Below are positions 17,764 through 26,405 of a DNA stretch of 64,000 bases, piece after piece. The notes under the pieces are model-generated. The model saw only the letters and a program-made list of their open reading frames with translations. It searched no databases and was not told the DNA's origin. The position numbers and the translations under genes were made by a program. Positions within the stretch are counted from its first letter, which is position 1; every line of letters starts with the position of its first letter. Origin of the DNA: Litorilituus sediminis (GTDB taxonomy: Bacteria > Pseudomonadota > Gammaproteobacteria > Enterobacterales > Alteromonadaceae); the NCBI RefSeq assembly GCF_004295665.1, contig NZ_CP034759.1:1612001-1676000 (forward strand), written 5' to 3'.

Positions 17764-17803
17764 TTGCGAGTTAACATAAACCCCACAACGATTATTAATC
17801 CTT

Positions 17804-18529
17804 ATGGCAACCATCCCTTTAATCAACCTAGGCCTATCTTTTCTTCCTGTTTTTTTAGTATTAACGATTATGTTTCGTTGGTCTTTATCAATAAAAGATG
17901 GACTAGTAGCCTTAGCGCGTATGCTAATTCAATTACTAATAATTGGTTATGCGTTAAATTGGATTTTCGCCGTAGATACACCGCTGATCATTTTATCCTT
18001 ACTTGCAGTTATGCTGATTGTCGCTTGCTCTATAGCCCTGCGCCCTATTAAAGATAAACAGTTGCACAGTTATAGCAACGCGCTTGCTGCCATTGCATTA
18101 GGTGGCGGCTTAACGCTTGGCTTTATTATTGTTTGGGTACTGGAAAGTCAACCTTGGTACAAACCTGATACCATTATTCCACTGGCGGGCATGGTCTTTG
18201 CCAGCGCAATGAATACCGTCAGTATATGCGGCGAGCGATTTTCAATGGAGTTAAACCATACCTCTTGTGTAGAGACTGCAAAAAAACAAGCCTTTCAAGC
18301 AGGATTAATTCCTTTATTTAATACTTTACTCGCCGTTGGCTTAGTGACCTTACCCGGCATGATGACAGGACAAATTTTCTCAGGGGTATCGCCCTTAATT
18401 GCGGTGCGCTATCAAATTGTGGTTATGTGTATGCTAACCGGTGCTGCTGGCATTTCAGCGGCAATATTTTTGCAGCTTTCGGCTAATAGGGTTCAGGGCA
18501 AGCAAGAAGCCCAGCCTAATAAACAATAG
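17804..18529 (+). CDS. FetB-like (UPF0014) ABC transporter permease
   Basis: A 241-residue inner-membrane protein with about seven hydrophobic segments and the UPF0014/FetB hallmarks: SLSIKDGLVALARMLIQL near the start, IIPLAGMVFASAMNTVS (about 125-141) and LPGMMTGQIFSG (about 185-197). E. coli FetAB is linked to iron export and peroxide resistance. The partner ATPase FetA is not adjacent: the next gene is modC in the opposite direction, and the two 3' ends overlap by 14 bp. It must use an ATPase encoded elsewhere, or one that I cannot see. Being next to a copper storage protein suggests metal homeostasis in general rather than iron specifically. Confidence 0.85.
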   Translation: MATIPLINLGLSFLPVFLVLTIMFRWSLSIKDGLVALARMLIQLLIIGYALNWIFAVDTPLIILSLLAVMLIVACSIALRPIKDKQLHSYSNALAAIALGGGLTLGFIIVWVLESQPWYKPDTIIPLAGMVFASAMNTVSICGERFSMELNHTSCVETAKKQAFQAGLIPLFNTLLAVGLVTLPGMMTGQIFSGVSPLIAVRYQIVVMCMLTGAAGISAAIFLQLSANRVQGKQEAQPNKQ

Positions 18530-19658
18530 CAACAGATTTTACCTGCGCCCAAACTTGTTTACCCACGGTTATTTGCAGATGCGCTAAAGAGCGGCGGGTT
18601 AACCTTGCAAGCAAAAATTCTTCACCTACTTGCAAGCGAACTAATGCTAAGGCTTCATTGTTATCTTCTTTGATTTCGATAACGCTCGCTTGCAAACGGT
18701 TTAAAATACTGGAGTCTTGCTGCGCCGACAAAGCCAAACTGATATCCCTAGCCAACACCCGCACGCGTACAGTTTGCGAAACGGTTTCACCGCTGTCTTT
18801 TAACCACAAGTCACCACCAGAAAACGCAACTCGCATTAAGTGCCACTGTTCATCTTTTTCAAGCACTTGAGCTTTAATGATAACGCCAGTATCTTGCTGA
18901 AATTGTCCCGGTAAATCCAACCGAGAGAAAACTTGGCTAACCTCCCCTTGGGCTATTAGCTGACCTTTTTCTAACATCAAGGTATGATCGGCAAGACGCG
19001 CGACTTCATCCATTGCATGGCTAACGTATAAAATTGGGATATCAATATTATCCCTAAGCTTTTCAAGGTAAGGTAAAATTTCTTGTTTTCGCGCTAAATC
19101 AAGTGCTGCCAACGGCTCATCCATCAATAAAATTTGCGGCTGGATCAGTAGCGCTCTAGCTATGGCAACCCGCTGACGCTCACCGCCTGACAACTGACTA
19201 GGGAAGCGCGACAATAATCCCTCAATACCCATAATCATAAGCACTTTTTGATAAAGCGCCTGATCAAATGGCTTATCCGCTCGTTTAATGGCAAAGTCTA
19301 AGTTGCCTTTTGCCGTTAAATGGTCAAATAAGCTCGCCTCTTGAAAGACATAACCTAATGAGCGTTTATGCGTTGGCATAAAGTAGTTATCATCTTGCCA
19401 AGTATCACCAGCAATTTGTAATTGCCCTTTGGCACTCGGCTCAAGGCCGGCAATGCATCTAAGTAAGGTGGTTTTACCTGAGCCGGAGTGACCAAAAATT
19501 GCAGTAATTCCTTTAGCTGGTACTGTGGCATTTATCGATAAAGAAAAACTGTCTTTAGCATTATCTTGCCTGTGATAGGACAAATTAAAGGCTAATTGAA
19601 TATGCTCAGTTTGACATGCAGACTTAGTCAATGTTGCCTCACTGTTATTACTCATCAT
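18516..19658 (-). CDS. modC: Molybdate ABC transporter ATP-binding protein
   Basis: About 380 residues. The ABC domain shows Walker A GHSGSGKTT, signature LSGGERQRVAIARAL and Walker B LLMDEPLAALD, followed by a C-terminal TOBE/molbindin-like domain (about 290-380) typical of ModC. It powers molybdate uptake with ModB and ModA. I start it at ATG 19658, where AGGTGG lies 8 nt upstream; a GTG at 19670 is in frame but less well placed. It is the last gene of modABC, 4 bp after modB. Its 3' end overlaps the fetB-like 3' end by 14 bp in convergent orientation. Confidence 0.95.
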   Translation of the reverse strand: MMSNNSEATLTKSACQTEHIQLAFNLSYHRQDNAKDSFSLSINATVPAKGITAIFGHSGSGKTTLLRCIAGLEPSAKGQLQIAGDTWQDDNYFMPTHKRSLGYVFQEASLFDHLTAKGNLDFAIKRADKPFDQALYQKVLMIMGIEGLLSRFPSQLSGGERQRVAIARALLIQPQILLMDEPLAALDLARKQEILPYLEKLRDNIDIPILYVSHAMDEVARLADHTLMLEKGQLIAQGEVSQVFSRLDLPGQFQQDTGVIIKAQVLEKDEQWHLMRVAFSGGDLWLKDSGETVSQTVRVRVLARDISLALSAQQDSSILNRLQASVIEIKEDNNEALALVRLQVGEEFLLARLTRRSLAHLQITVGKQVWAQVKSVAIVY

Positions 19659-19662
19659 TATC

Positions 19663-20355
19663 TTAGCCACCTAGCTTCATTACTTTTACGCCTCGCTTTC
19701 CCTGAAACCAGTACAAGCTAAACAAAACAATAAAAGCAAAGGCTATCATACTGAGCGATAACACATGAGCTTGAGCATAATCAAGCGCTTCAACATGATC
19801 ATAAATTTGCACAGAAACCACGCGAGTTTCATCAGGAATATTACCGCCTATCATTAAAATAACGCCAAACTCACCTACCGTATGAGCAAAGCCCAAAATA
19901 GCTGCGGTGATAAAACCCGGTTTTGCTAAGGGCAATACCACGTTAAAAAAGCTATCCCAAGGGCCAGCTCTTAAGGTAGCAGCGGCCTCAAGAGGCCTTT
20001 TGCCTAAACTCTCAATAGCATTTTGAATAGGCTGAACAACAAACGGCATAGAGTAAAAAATAGAGGCAACCACTAAGCCCCAAAAAGTAAAAGGCAATGT
20101 GCCTAAACCCAGTGCTTGAGTAAACTGACCAATAAAACCATTTGGCCCCATAGCTAATAATAAATAAAAACCCAAAACAGTTGGCGGCAAGACTAAAGGT
20201 AAGGCAACAAGGGTTGAGATAACCCCCTTAAACGGTGAGTGAGTTCTTGCTAACCACCAAGCGATTGGCGTGCCAATAATCATCAACAAGATAGTGACTA
20301 TTGTTGCTAGCTTTAACGTTAACCAAATGGCGCTTAAATCAGCTTCACTAAACAT
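19663..20355 (-). CDS. modB: Molybdate ABC transporter permease
   Basis: A 230-residue inner-membrane permease with five to six hydrophobic segments. It carries the EAA loop LEAAATLRAGPWDSFFNVVLP (about 133-153), which docks on ModC, and the ModB signature AHTVGEFGVILMIGGNIP (about 166-183). Length matches E. coli ModB (229). It sits between modA (38 bp upstream) and modC (4 bp downstream) in one operon. Confidence 0.96.
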   Translation of the reverse strand: MFSEADLSAIWLTLKLATIVTILLMIIGTPIAWWLARTHSPFKGVISTLVALPLVLPPTVLGFYLLLAMGPNGFIGQFTQALGLGTLPFTFWGLVVASIFYSMPFVVQPIQNAIESLGKRPLEAAATLRAGPWDSFFNVVLPLAKPGFITAAILGFAHTVGEFGVILMIGGNIPDETRVVSVQIYDHVEALDYAQAHVLSLSMIAFAFIVLFSLYWFQGKRGVKVMKLGG

Positions 20356-20393
20356 GGCTTTTCTATTCCACTCTCAAATAACAGGCGATCAAC

Positions 20394-21149
20394 CTATACA
20401 TGCTCATAACCATACTGTGCGATTATCTGCTTTGCCGCTTTACTGTGCATAAAGCTAATAAATGCTTTAGCCGCAGCACTATTTTTAGCCGAGTTTAGCA
20501 CTATGGCATCTTGTTTTATCGGTTGATGCAGCTGACTTGGCACTTGCCAATAACTACCATGAGCCACTTTACCGGTGCGCATAACCTGTGATAATGCAAC
20601 AAAGCCAAGCTCAGCATTACCACTGTGAATAAACTGGTAGGTTTGCGCGATGTTTTCCCCTTGCACCCATTTAGCTTTGCTTTGCTGTAATAAACCCAAA
20701 GATGACAAGACCTCTAGCGCGGCACTACCATAAGGAGCAAGCCTAGGGTTAGCTAGTGCTAACTTATTATAATTATCTGTTGCTAAAAAATGCTGACCAT
20801 CTAAAAACAAGTTATCACGATTAGACCATAACACTAACCGGCCAACCGCATAAGTAAAACGGGACTTTTCATCAGCTAATCCTTGTGCAATCAAAGCGCT
20901 AACCTTAGCTTGATCTGCCGAGAAAAATAACGCAAAAGGCGCACCTTGCTTTATTTGCGCATAAAACTTACCTGATGAGCCATAAGCGACACGAACCTTA
21001 TGCTTTGATGTTTGCTCAAATGCAGCCACTAAACTTTTCATTGGCGCAGTAAAATTTGACGCCACAGCTATGGTAATACGCTCGGCACTGGCAGACAGAG
21101 AAAAAAACAAACAAAGTATTAAGCCAAGTACTAAATTTAGGAAACGCAT
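20394..21149 (-). CDS. modA: Periplasmic molybdate-binding protein
   Basis: A 251-residue solute-binding protein with signal peptide MRFLNLVLGLILCLFFSLSASA (cleavage before ERITIAVAS). Family motifs include VASNFTAPMK, YGSSGKFYAQIKQGAPFALFFSAD (about 55-80) and the segment APYGSAALEVL (about 138-148); residues of this kind contact the tetrahedral oxyanion. It captures molybdate (and usually tungstate) for ModBC. It leads the operon. A possible ModE half-site pair lies about 63 bp upstream of its start. Confidence 0.95.
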   Translation of the reverse strand: MRFLNLVLGLILCLFFSLSASAERITIAVASNFTAPMKSLVAAFEQTSKHKVRVAYGSSGKFYAQIKQGAPFALFFSADQAKVSALIAQGLADEKSRFTYAVGRLVLWSNRDNLFLDGQHFLATDNYNKLALANPRLAPYGSAALEVLSSLGLLQQSKAKWVQGENIAQTYQFIHSGNAELGFVALSQVMRTGKVAHGSYWQVPSQLHQPIKQDAIVLNSAKNSAAAKAFISFMHSKAAKQIIAQYGYEHV

Positions 21150-21211
21150 AGGTTGTTATTTAGCCTGCCATTTTTAAAGAAAAAACAAGGCTTTCAAGGA
21201 GTAATGTTGGT

Positions 21212-21233
21212 TGCTATATACTAGGTGATAGCA
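21212..21233. promoter_or_regulatory. Possible ModE-type operator upstream of modA
   Basis: The inverted repeat TGCTAT-N10-ATAGCA contains a TATATA stretch in its left arm, reminiscent of the ModE box in which GCTATATA-like halves face each other. It lies 63-84 bp upstream of modA. The right arm is incomplete (TGATAGCA), so this is tentative. Confidence 0.35.
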
Positions 21234-21402
21234 CCTCATAGTACAAGTACTCAAGCCTTAGCGATTATGATTGTTATCAAGTAAAGGGGCATTAACACCC
21301 ACGTGTTTTTAACCAGTAATTATTTACAGGATAAATTTGCCAAACTCTAAGTAGCCAAGTACCCTTCGCAGCATCAATTCATAGTAAACCGACCAAAAAT
21401 CC

Positions 21403-22275
21403 ATGCCAGCAAGTTTAGCGCTTATTATCGCCACCTTTTTATGGGGCAGCTCATTTATCGCCTTAAAGTATGCCATTAATATTTATGATCCCGCCTTTGT
21501 TATCTTTTTTCGCATGCTAACCACCTTAGTGTTGTGTTTGTGCTTATGGCCTTGGGTGAAAAAGTTTAGCTATCAAACTGGTGATTGGAAGTATTTACTG
21601 AGTATGTCATTAGCTGAACCCTGCCTCTATTATTTATTTGAGGGTAACGCTATGAAGTACACCTCAGCTTCACAGGCAGGCGTTTTGGTCTCTTGTTTTC
21701 CACTCCTTGTCGCTGTTGTTGCTTATTTCATGTTAAAAGAAAAAATCACTAAGCAATTAGCCATAGGGTTTAGCTTTTGTATTGGTGGTGGTATTTTGCT
21801 AACGCTAGTGTCAGAAAATTCCAGTCATGCACCTAATCCAGCTTGGGGTAATTTTCTTGAATTTTTAGCCATGGTTTGTGCTGCTTACTATGCTGTTAGT
21901 GTAAAAAAATTATCAACACGTTATGCGCCATTAACACTCATTGCCTTACAAGGCATTGCTGGCTCACTCTTTTTTGGACCTTTCCTCTTCTTTATCGATA
22001 TACCAACGCCACATGATATCACGGCATTAGCCGGTATTTTTTATCTTGGTGCCTTTGTTACGATTGGTGCTTATGGCATGTATAACTACGCCATCACTAA
22101 AGTGTCGGTATTAACCGCTGCCGCCTTTACCAACTTAATTCCTATATTCACCTTAGGTTTATCAGCACTTATGCTAGGGGAAAGCTTAGACTTAAGCCAA
22201 TGGCTGTGTATTTTTATGGTCTTTATTGGTGTTTATATCAGCCAAAGACGAACGCGCAAAGGCCTTATAGATTAA
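21403..22275 (+). CDS. DMT-superfamily (EamA) transporter
   Basis: A 290-residue inner-membrane protein with ten predicted helices in two EamA repeats (about 1-135 and 145-283). The repeats begin with the typical FLWGSSFIALKYA and FLAMVCAAYYAVSVK segments, and a glutamate-containing MLGESL precedes the last helix. Such proteins usually export amino acids or metabolites; the substrate cannot be inferred. It is divergent from modA and appears monocistronic. No strong terminator was seen before the convergent TVP38 gene. Confidence 0.88.
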   Translation: MPASLALIIATFLWGSSFIALKYAINIYDPAFVIFFRMLTTLVLCLCLWPWVKKFSYQTGDWKYLLSMSLAEPCLYYLFEGNAMKYTSASQAGVLVSCFPLLVAVVAYFMLKEKITKQLAIGFSFCIGGGILLTLVSENSSHAPNPAWGNFLEFLAMVCAAYYAVSVKKLSTRYAPLTLIALQGIAGSLFFGPFLFFIDIPTPHDITALAGIFYLGAFVTIGAYGMYNYAITKVSVLTAAAFTNLIPIFTLGLSALMLGESLDLSQWLCIFMVFIGVYISQRRTRKGLID

Positions 22276-22347
22276 CCTTTACGCAGCAAAAAATAATCTC
22301 AAAAGCTCAATATCCTTTAAGAATTGATTAACTAGCTATACCTTTTT

Positions 22348-23013
22348 TTAAGCTTTATTAACTTTTTTAAACTTAGGCGATTTTTGAGTAAAGTACCATG
22401 CAGCCCATAACGTTGCAGAGAGTAAAATAGCAGTAATTATTGCTGGTTTTGGGTTATCAAGTGTACTAATAGAACCCGCATAAGTAGCAATTACGGCATA
22501 AGGTATTGAGCTCACTAACCAAGCACTAAGAAAGGTTAAAAATGGCATTCTTGTTAGGCCAGCTAAACATGCCGATATCTCAGGTAATATCGGCATAGCT
22601 CTCGATAGTATTATCATTAGCACTCCATATTGAGAAAATTGCTCTCGTGCCGCCAACCTGTCTGGCTTCTTTTTTATAAGCAATCTCTCTAGCTTATCGC
22701 CCCAGAAGTAACTAAGCCAATAGCCGCTAATACCAGCTGATGTAACCCCTAAAATGGCAATAATTGCGCCATAGCTTGCACCTAGAAAGTAACCTGAAAG
22801 TAGCATAAGCGTTAAAGTCGGCATGGCAATAAACAAGTCAGCAAAGAGTAACACTATGATTATCGCAGCAACAATACTTACATCCATCGAGTTTGCTTTA
22901 TTCAACCATAGCTCTATTTTTTCAATGCTTATCACGCCTGTTAATTTAATTAAAACAAAGGTAAGTGCAAAAATAAAAAACAACATAGCCATCAGTTTAA
23001 TAAGTGCTTTCAT
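22348..23013 (-). CDS. TVP38/TMEM64-family (VTT domain) membrane protein
   Basis: A 221-residue membrane protein with about five hydrophobic segments. The VTT/SNARE-associated core is seen in LMLLSGYFLGASYG (about 70-83), the QYGVLMIILSRAMPILPEI block (about 128-146) and the following AGLTRMPFLTFL. Family members are lipid-scramblase-like DedA relatives. It is the last gene of a tight three-gene unit (SDR, DUF2141, VTT) with an 8-bp gap to DUF2141 and a strong AGGGGGG SD. The set suggests a role in envelope lipid handling, but no pathway is proven. Confidence 0.85.
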   Translation of the reverse strand: MKALIKLMAMLFFIFALTFVLIKLTGVISIEKIELWLNKANSMDVSIVAAIIIVLLFADLFIAMPTLTLMLLSGYFLGASYGAIIAILGVTSAGISGYWLSYFWGDKLERLLIKKKPDRLAAREQFSQYGVLMIILSRAMPILPEISACLAGLTRMPFLTFLSAWLVSSIPYAVIATYAGSISTLDNPKPAIITAILLSATLWAAWYFTQKSPKFKKVNKA

Positions 23014-23021
23014 ATGCCCCC

Positions 23022-23516
23022 CTAAGGATAAATAATACGAATTGAAATAGTGCCTAATTGCTGGTTTTTCTTTAGTTTGGCTTGCTTAAAGCTTGGTGGT
23101 CCAAAACCTAGTTTGGCGCCATTGGAAAAACCCAACCCTTCAGCTGGTATTATTTGAGTCCAGTTTTTAGTGACTTTTTGAGAGTTGTCTTCGTCATGTA
23201 ACACTTTGATAGCAAATTCACTTGGCACCTTAGTAAAGCTAAACGACAATTTACTATGTTCAACAGGTAATATTTGAGTATCAAGCGCTTTATCATGCTC
23301 TTTAGGAAAACCAGATTGGGCGAATAACATCACCATAATGCTGCCTGGTCTAGAAACATCTATGCCTTCAACAACCAAATTAAGCTCAGTATCAGCTTCA
23401 ATAGCAGTATCCCCAACGAATATGGAATTTTCAGATGAAGCTACAGCTTGTATGGCCAATGTTTGACTCGCCATCATAGTTAAACAATAAACAATGCGAT
23501 TCATTGCAATACACAT
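23022..23516 (-). CDS. DUF2141 secreted protein
   Basis: 164 residues with an N-terminal signal-like stretch (MNRIVYCLTMMASQTLAIQAVAS). The conserved DUF2141 core follows: GSIMVMLFAQSGFP (about 58-71), VPSEFAIKVLHDEDNSQKV (about 97-115, including the HDEDN motif), GLGFSNGAKLGFGPPSF (about 127-143), and a final beta strand. It is a small beta-sandwich protein, probably periplasmic, of unknown function. ATG 23516 follows the SDR stop by one base with GGGGG as SD; an alternative start is 23504. It is the middle gene of the SDR-DUF2141-VTT operon. Confidence 0.85.
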   Translation of the reverse strand: MCIAMNRIVYCLTMMASQTLAIQAVASSENSIFVGDTAIEADTELNLVVEGIDVSRPGSIMVMLFAQSGFPKEHDKALDTQILPVEHSKLSFSFTKVPSEFAIKVLHDEDNSQKVTKNWTQIIPAEGLGFSNGAKLGFGPPSFKQAKLKKNQQLGTISIRIIYP

Positions 23517-23517
23517 A

Positions 23518-24249
23518 TTAATACCCCCTCATAATACGGCGCCCTAAAAATGGTAGATAACGCATAAGTAGCCGCAGCAATTTCACCTTACCAATATCAT
23601 TATTTTGCTTGCTGCTCTCTATCCCGTTAATGATTTTCTTTGCAGCTTGCAAGCTAGTGATTTTATTTTCGCTGCGTCCATAGGTCATTGCGGTATCAAC
23701 TACGGGCAGAAAGGCTTGCAAGACCTCAATGTGTGTGTTGATAAGTTGATTGCTTAACGCCTGAGAAAAATTATCCAAAGCTGCTTTAGTCGCGCAATAC
23801 ACTGCCGATGAGGTTTTGGGCGCCAACGCTAAACCTGAATTAACATTTAAAATCACTGCTGGACTACCTGTATTTAATAAAGGCAATAGCAAGTAACATA
23901 AACAACAAATCGAAGTGAAGTTAGTATTCACTTCCCTGCTAATACTTTGGTAACAAAAGTCAGCTTCAGTGAACATAGGGGTATATTGCACTGCGGCATT
24001 GTTAATGAGAATATCTAAGCTCTCCGTCTGCTGCTTGATGTTTTTAACCATTGCTTGCAAGCTGTCAATATCACTAAGATCTGTATTAAATGCCTGGATA
24101 TTTGGGAAGCTTTTTAGCAAGGTATTGATTTTGTCCTGACTGCGCGCAACTATATAGAGAGTGTTATTTTGATAGAGTTGCTCAATTAAGCGCAAACCTA
24201 TACCGGAAGTGACACCTGTAATTAGAATTTTTTTGCCAATAAGTTTCAT
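23518..24249 (-). CDS. Short-chain dehydrogenase/reductase
   Basis: 243 residues. Classical SDR features are the nucleotide-binding loop TGVTSGIG (11-18), NNAA (83-86) and catalytic Ser138, Tyr151 and Lys155 (YCATK). The substrate is unknown; the group resembles DltE-like SDRs. I start it at ATG 24249 with AAGG upstream, because the 14 codons before it lie in front of the Rossmann strand and lack an SD. It heads a three-gene operon with DUF2141 and a VTT protein and is divergent from a Crp-type regulator 76 bp away, which may control it. Confidence 0.88.
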   Translation of the reverse strand: MKLIGKKILITGVTSGIGLRLIEQLYQNNTLYIVARSQDKINTLLKSFPNIQAFNTDLSDIDSLQAMVKNIKQQTESLDILINNAAVQYTPMFTEADFCYQSISREVNTNFTSICCLCYLLLPLLNTGSPAVILNVNSGLALAPKTSSAVYCATKAALDNFSQALSNQLINTHIEVLQAFLPVVDTAMTYGRSENKITSLQAAKKIINGIESSKQNNDIGKVKLLRLLMRYLPFLGRRIMRGY

Positions 24250-24325
24250 TGCCTTACCTTGTGAATAAATAGTGTCTAGCAAGGTAATCAAGAACGGCTA
24301 TAAAATCGTTAACATAGGTTAAAAA

Positions 24326-24871
24326 ATGAATTTAAATGCTTTAATGGATGAGTTTGGAACAGCGCAATCGTTTGAGAAATCTGCTCATATTTTTATGCAA
24401 GAGCAAACAAACAATAATATCTATTTCATACGTTCAGGTATTTTGAAGGCATATTATATTAATACTGACGGTAAAGAGTTTATTAAATCCTTTATTTTTG
24501 TTAACGATATCATTGGTAGCATGCAAGCTTTACAAGGGGGGTTAACCAGTTATAACTTACAATGCATCAAAGCGACTCAAGTAACTAAACTTGCCTACAA
24601 GCACATTAGAGATAGGTGTAAGGAAAATATTTCATTAGCCAATGAAGTGATAGAACTACTTAGCGCATTAGCCATAAAAAAAGAGCGAAGAGAGTTTGAA
24701 CTTTTATGCTTACCTGCCGAGCAAAGATATTTACAACTGCTTAAGAAGATTCCTAATATTTATGATTACGTTACCCAAAATGATATTGCTAGATACCTAG
24801 GTATTACCCCTGTAGCATTAAGTAGAATAAAGCATAATAGTTCAATTGAGGCATTAACAATACACAGCTAG
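24326..24871 (+). CDS. Crp/Fnr-family transcriptional regulator
   Basis: 181 residues. A cyclic-nucleotide-binding-type beta barrel occupies residues ~12-100 (IYFIRSGILKAYY, FIFVNDIIGSM), then a dimerisation helix, then a helix-turn-helix (149-169, VTQNDIARYLGITPVALSRIK). The cAMP phosphate-binding Arg-Ser pair and the Fnr cysteines are both absent, so the ligand is unknown. It resembles the many short Crp-like regulators that control a neighbouring operon. It faces away from the SDR-DUF2141-VTT operon across 76 bp, and control of that operon and of itself is likely. Confidence 0.88.
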   Translation: MNLNALMDEFGTAQSFEKSAHIFMQEQTNNNIYFIRSGILKAYYINTDGKEFIKSFIFVNDIIGSMQALQGGLTSYNLQCIKATQVTKLAYKHIRDRCKENISLANEVIELLSALAIKKERREFELLCLPAEQRYLQLLKKIPNIYDYVTQNDIARYLGITPVALSRIKHNSSIEALTIHS

Positions 24872-25108
24872 TAGCATTTATTGTTTGAATTTATTGCCTT
24901 AAATCAAACTCCAACTAATTGCTGGCAAATTCCCTTTTGTCATATCTTATGCCTTGCTACAATATGCGCCGCCAAAATTCAACCTACCCTTGCTACGACT
25001 TAATTAGATAAACTTTGCTAAGCTCTATTTAGGCAAAGCTTAAGTAACGCAATGAATTTGCACAAAAAACCAAAGTAACACTGTATTACCATTAACGAGA
25101 CACGCCCA

Positions 25109-26401
25109 ATGTTAGAAAAACTTTTTAAGTTAACTGAGCACAATACCAATATAAAACGGGAAATTGTTGCTGGAATTACCACCTTTTTAACCATGGCCTA
25201 CATTATATTTGTTAACCCAGCCATGTTAGCCGATGCAGGAATGGATCACGGCGCAGTATTTGTTGCCACCTGTATTGCCGCCGCTATTGGCTGTTTTATT
25301 ATGGGCTTTTTAGCCAACTACCCTATTGCCTTAGCACCGGGTATGGGTCTGAATGCCTTTTTCACCTACACAGTTGTCCTTGATATGGGCTATAGCTGGC
25401 AGGTAGCACTTGGTGGCGTGTTTATTTCCGGTGTGGTATTTATTCTACTTAGCTTATTTAGTATTCGAGAATGGATTATTAACTCGATTCCGCAAGCATT
25501 GCGCTTTGGTATAGCTGCTGGCATAGGCCTATTTTTAGCGCTTATTGCCCTTAAAAATGCTGGCATTGTTGTTGATAGCCCTGCCACTTTAGTTACTCTG
25601 GGTAATATTACTGCGCTTGAACCAATTTTAGCTGCCCTTGGCTTGTTCCTAATCGTTGGTTTAGCCAGTAAAGGCATTAATGGCTCAGTAATGTTGTCGA
25701 TTTTAATCATCACTGCAATCGGTTTACTGATTGGTAACATTGATTATCAAGGTATTATTTCTTTACCGCCATCCGTTATGCCAACCTTTATGCAATTAGA
25801 TATTGCGGGTGCGTTAGAAGTAGGCATGTTAAGTGTTATTTTTGCTTTTCTTTTCGTTGATTTATTTGACACCTCAGGCACATTAATTGCGGTTGCTCAG
25901 CGTGGCAACTTACTGGCAAAAGACGGCACTTTACCAAGATTAGATAAAGCACTGTTGGCAGATTCAACCGCAACCGTAGCAGGCAGTATGTTAGGTACTT
26001 CAACAACAACCAGCTATGTTGAAAGTACTTCAGGTGTCGCTGCTGGAGGCCGTACAGGCTTAACTGCAGTTGTAGTGGGTGTGTTATTTTTATTAGCCAT
26101 TTTATTTTCACCACTTGCAGGTATGGTTCCTGCTTACGCAACCGCAGGTCCGCTATTTTATGTTGCGGTGTTAATGCTTTCAGGTTTAGTTAATGTTGAT
26201 TGGGATGACTTACTTGATGCCGTTCCTGTCGCCGTTATTTGTATCACCATGCCGTTAACTTTCTCTATCGCCAACGGCATCGCATTTGGCTTTATCAGCT
26301 ATGTTGCAGTACGCTTATTTAGTGGCAAGGTAAAAACACTCAACCTTAGCGTAGTGTTATTGGCATTATTATTTATCGGCAAATTTGCTTTTTACGGGTA
26401 A
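25109..26401 (+). CDS. AzgA-type purine permease (NCS2 superfamily)
   Basis: A 430-residue inner-membrane transporter with 12-14 hydrophobic segments. AzgA/PurP hallmarks are EIVAGITTFLTMAYIIFVNP (18-37), ALAPGMGLNAFF (about 74-85), LFVDLFDTSGTL (about 247-258) and a GTSTTTSYVESTSGVAAGGRT stretch (about 295-315). It imports adenine, hypoxanthine or guanine by proton symport. The next gene, 4 bp downstream, is a Tsx-like nucleoside channel, so the pair forms an outer-plus-inner membrane purine/nucleoside uptake operon. A hairpin (CTTTGC...GCAAAG, about 25013-25038) lies in the 5' region, but no PurR box or purine riboswitch was recognised. Confidence 0.93.
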   Translation: MLEKLFKLTEHNTNIKREIVAGITTFLTMAYIIFVNPAMLADAGMDHGAVFVATCIAAAIGCFIMGFLANYPIALAPGMGLNAFFTYTVVLDMGYSWQVALGGVFISGVVFILLSLFSIREWIINSIPQALRFGIAAGIGLFLALIALKNAGIVVDSPATLVTLGNITALEPILAALGLFLIVGLASKGINGSVMLSILIITAIGLLIGNIDYQGIISLPPSVMPTFMQLDIAGALEVGMLSVIFAFLFVDLFDTSGTLIAVAQRGNLLAKDGTLPRLDKALLADSTATVAGSMLGTSTTTSYVESTSGVAAGGRTGLTAVVVGVLFLLAILFSPLAGMVPAYATAGPLFYVAVLMLSGLVNVDWDDLLDAVPVAVICITMPLTFSIANGIAFGFISYVAVRLFSGKVKTLNLSVVLLALLFIGKFAFYG

Positions 26402-26405
26402 TCAT

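Noticed and set aside
17734..18051. 105-codon plus-strand frame overlapping the fetB-like gene
   Set aside because: It overlaps a well-supported gene in another frame and includes the hairpin after csp1.
25013..25038. Purine riboswitch before the AzgA permease
   Set aside because: Only a simple hairpin is visible; the conserved three-way-junction core of the purine riboswitch is absent.
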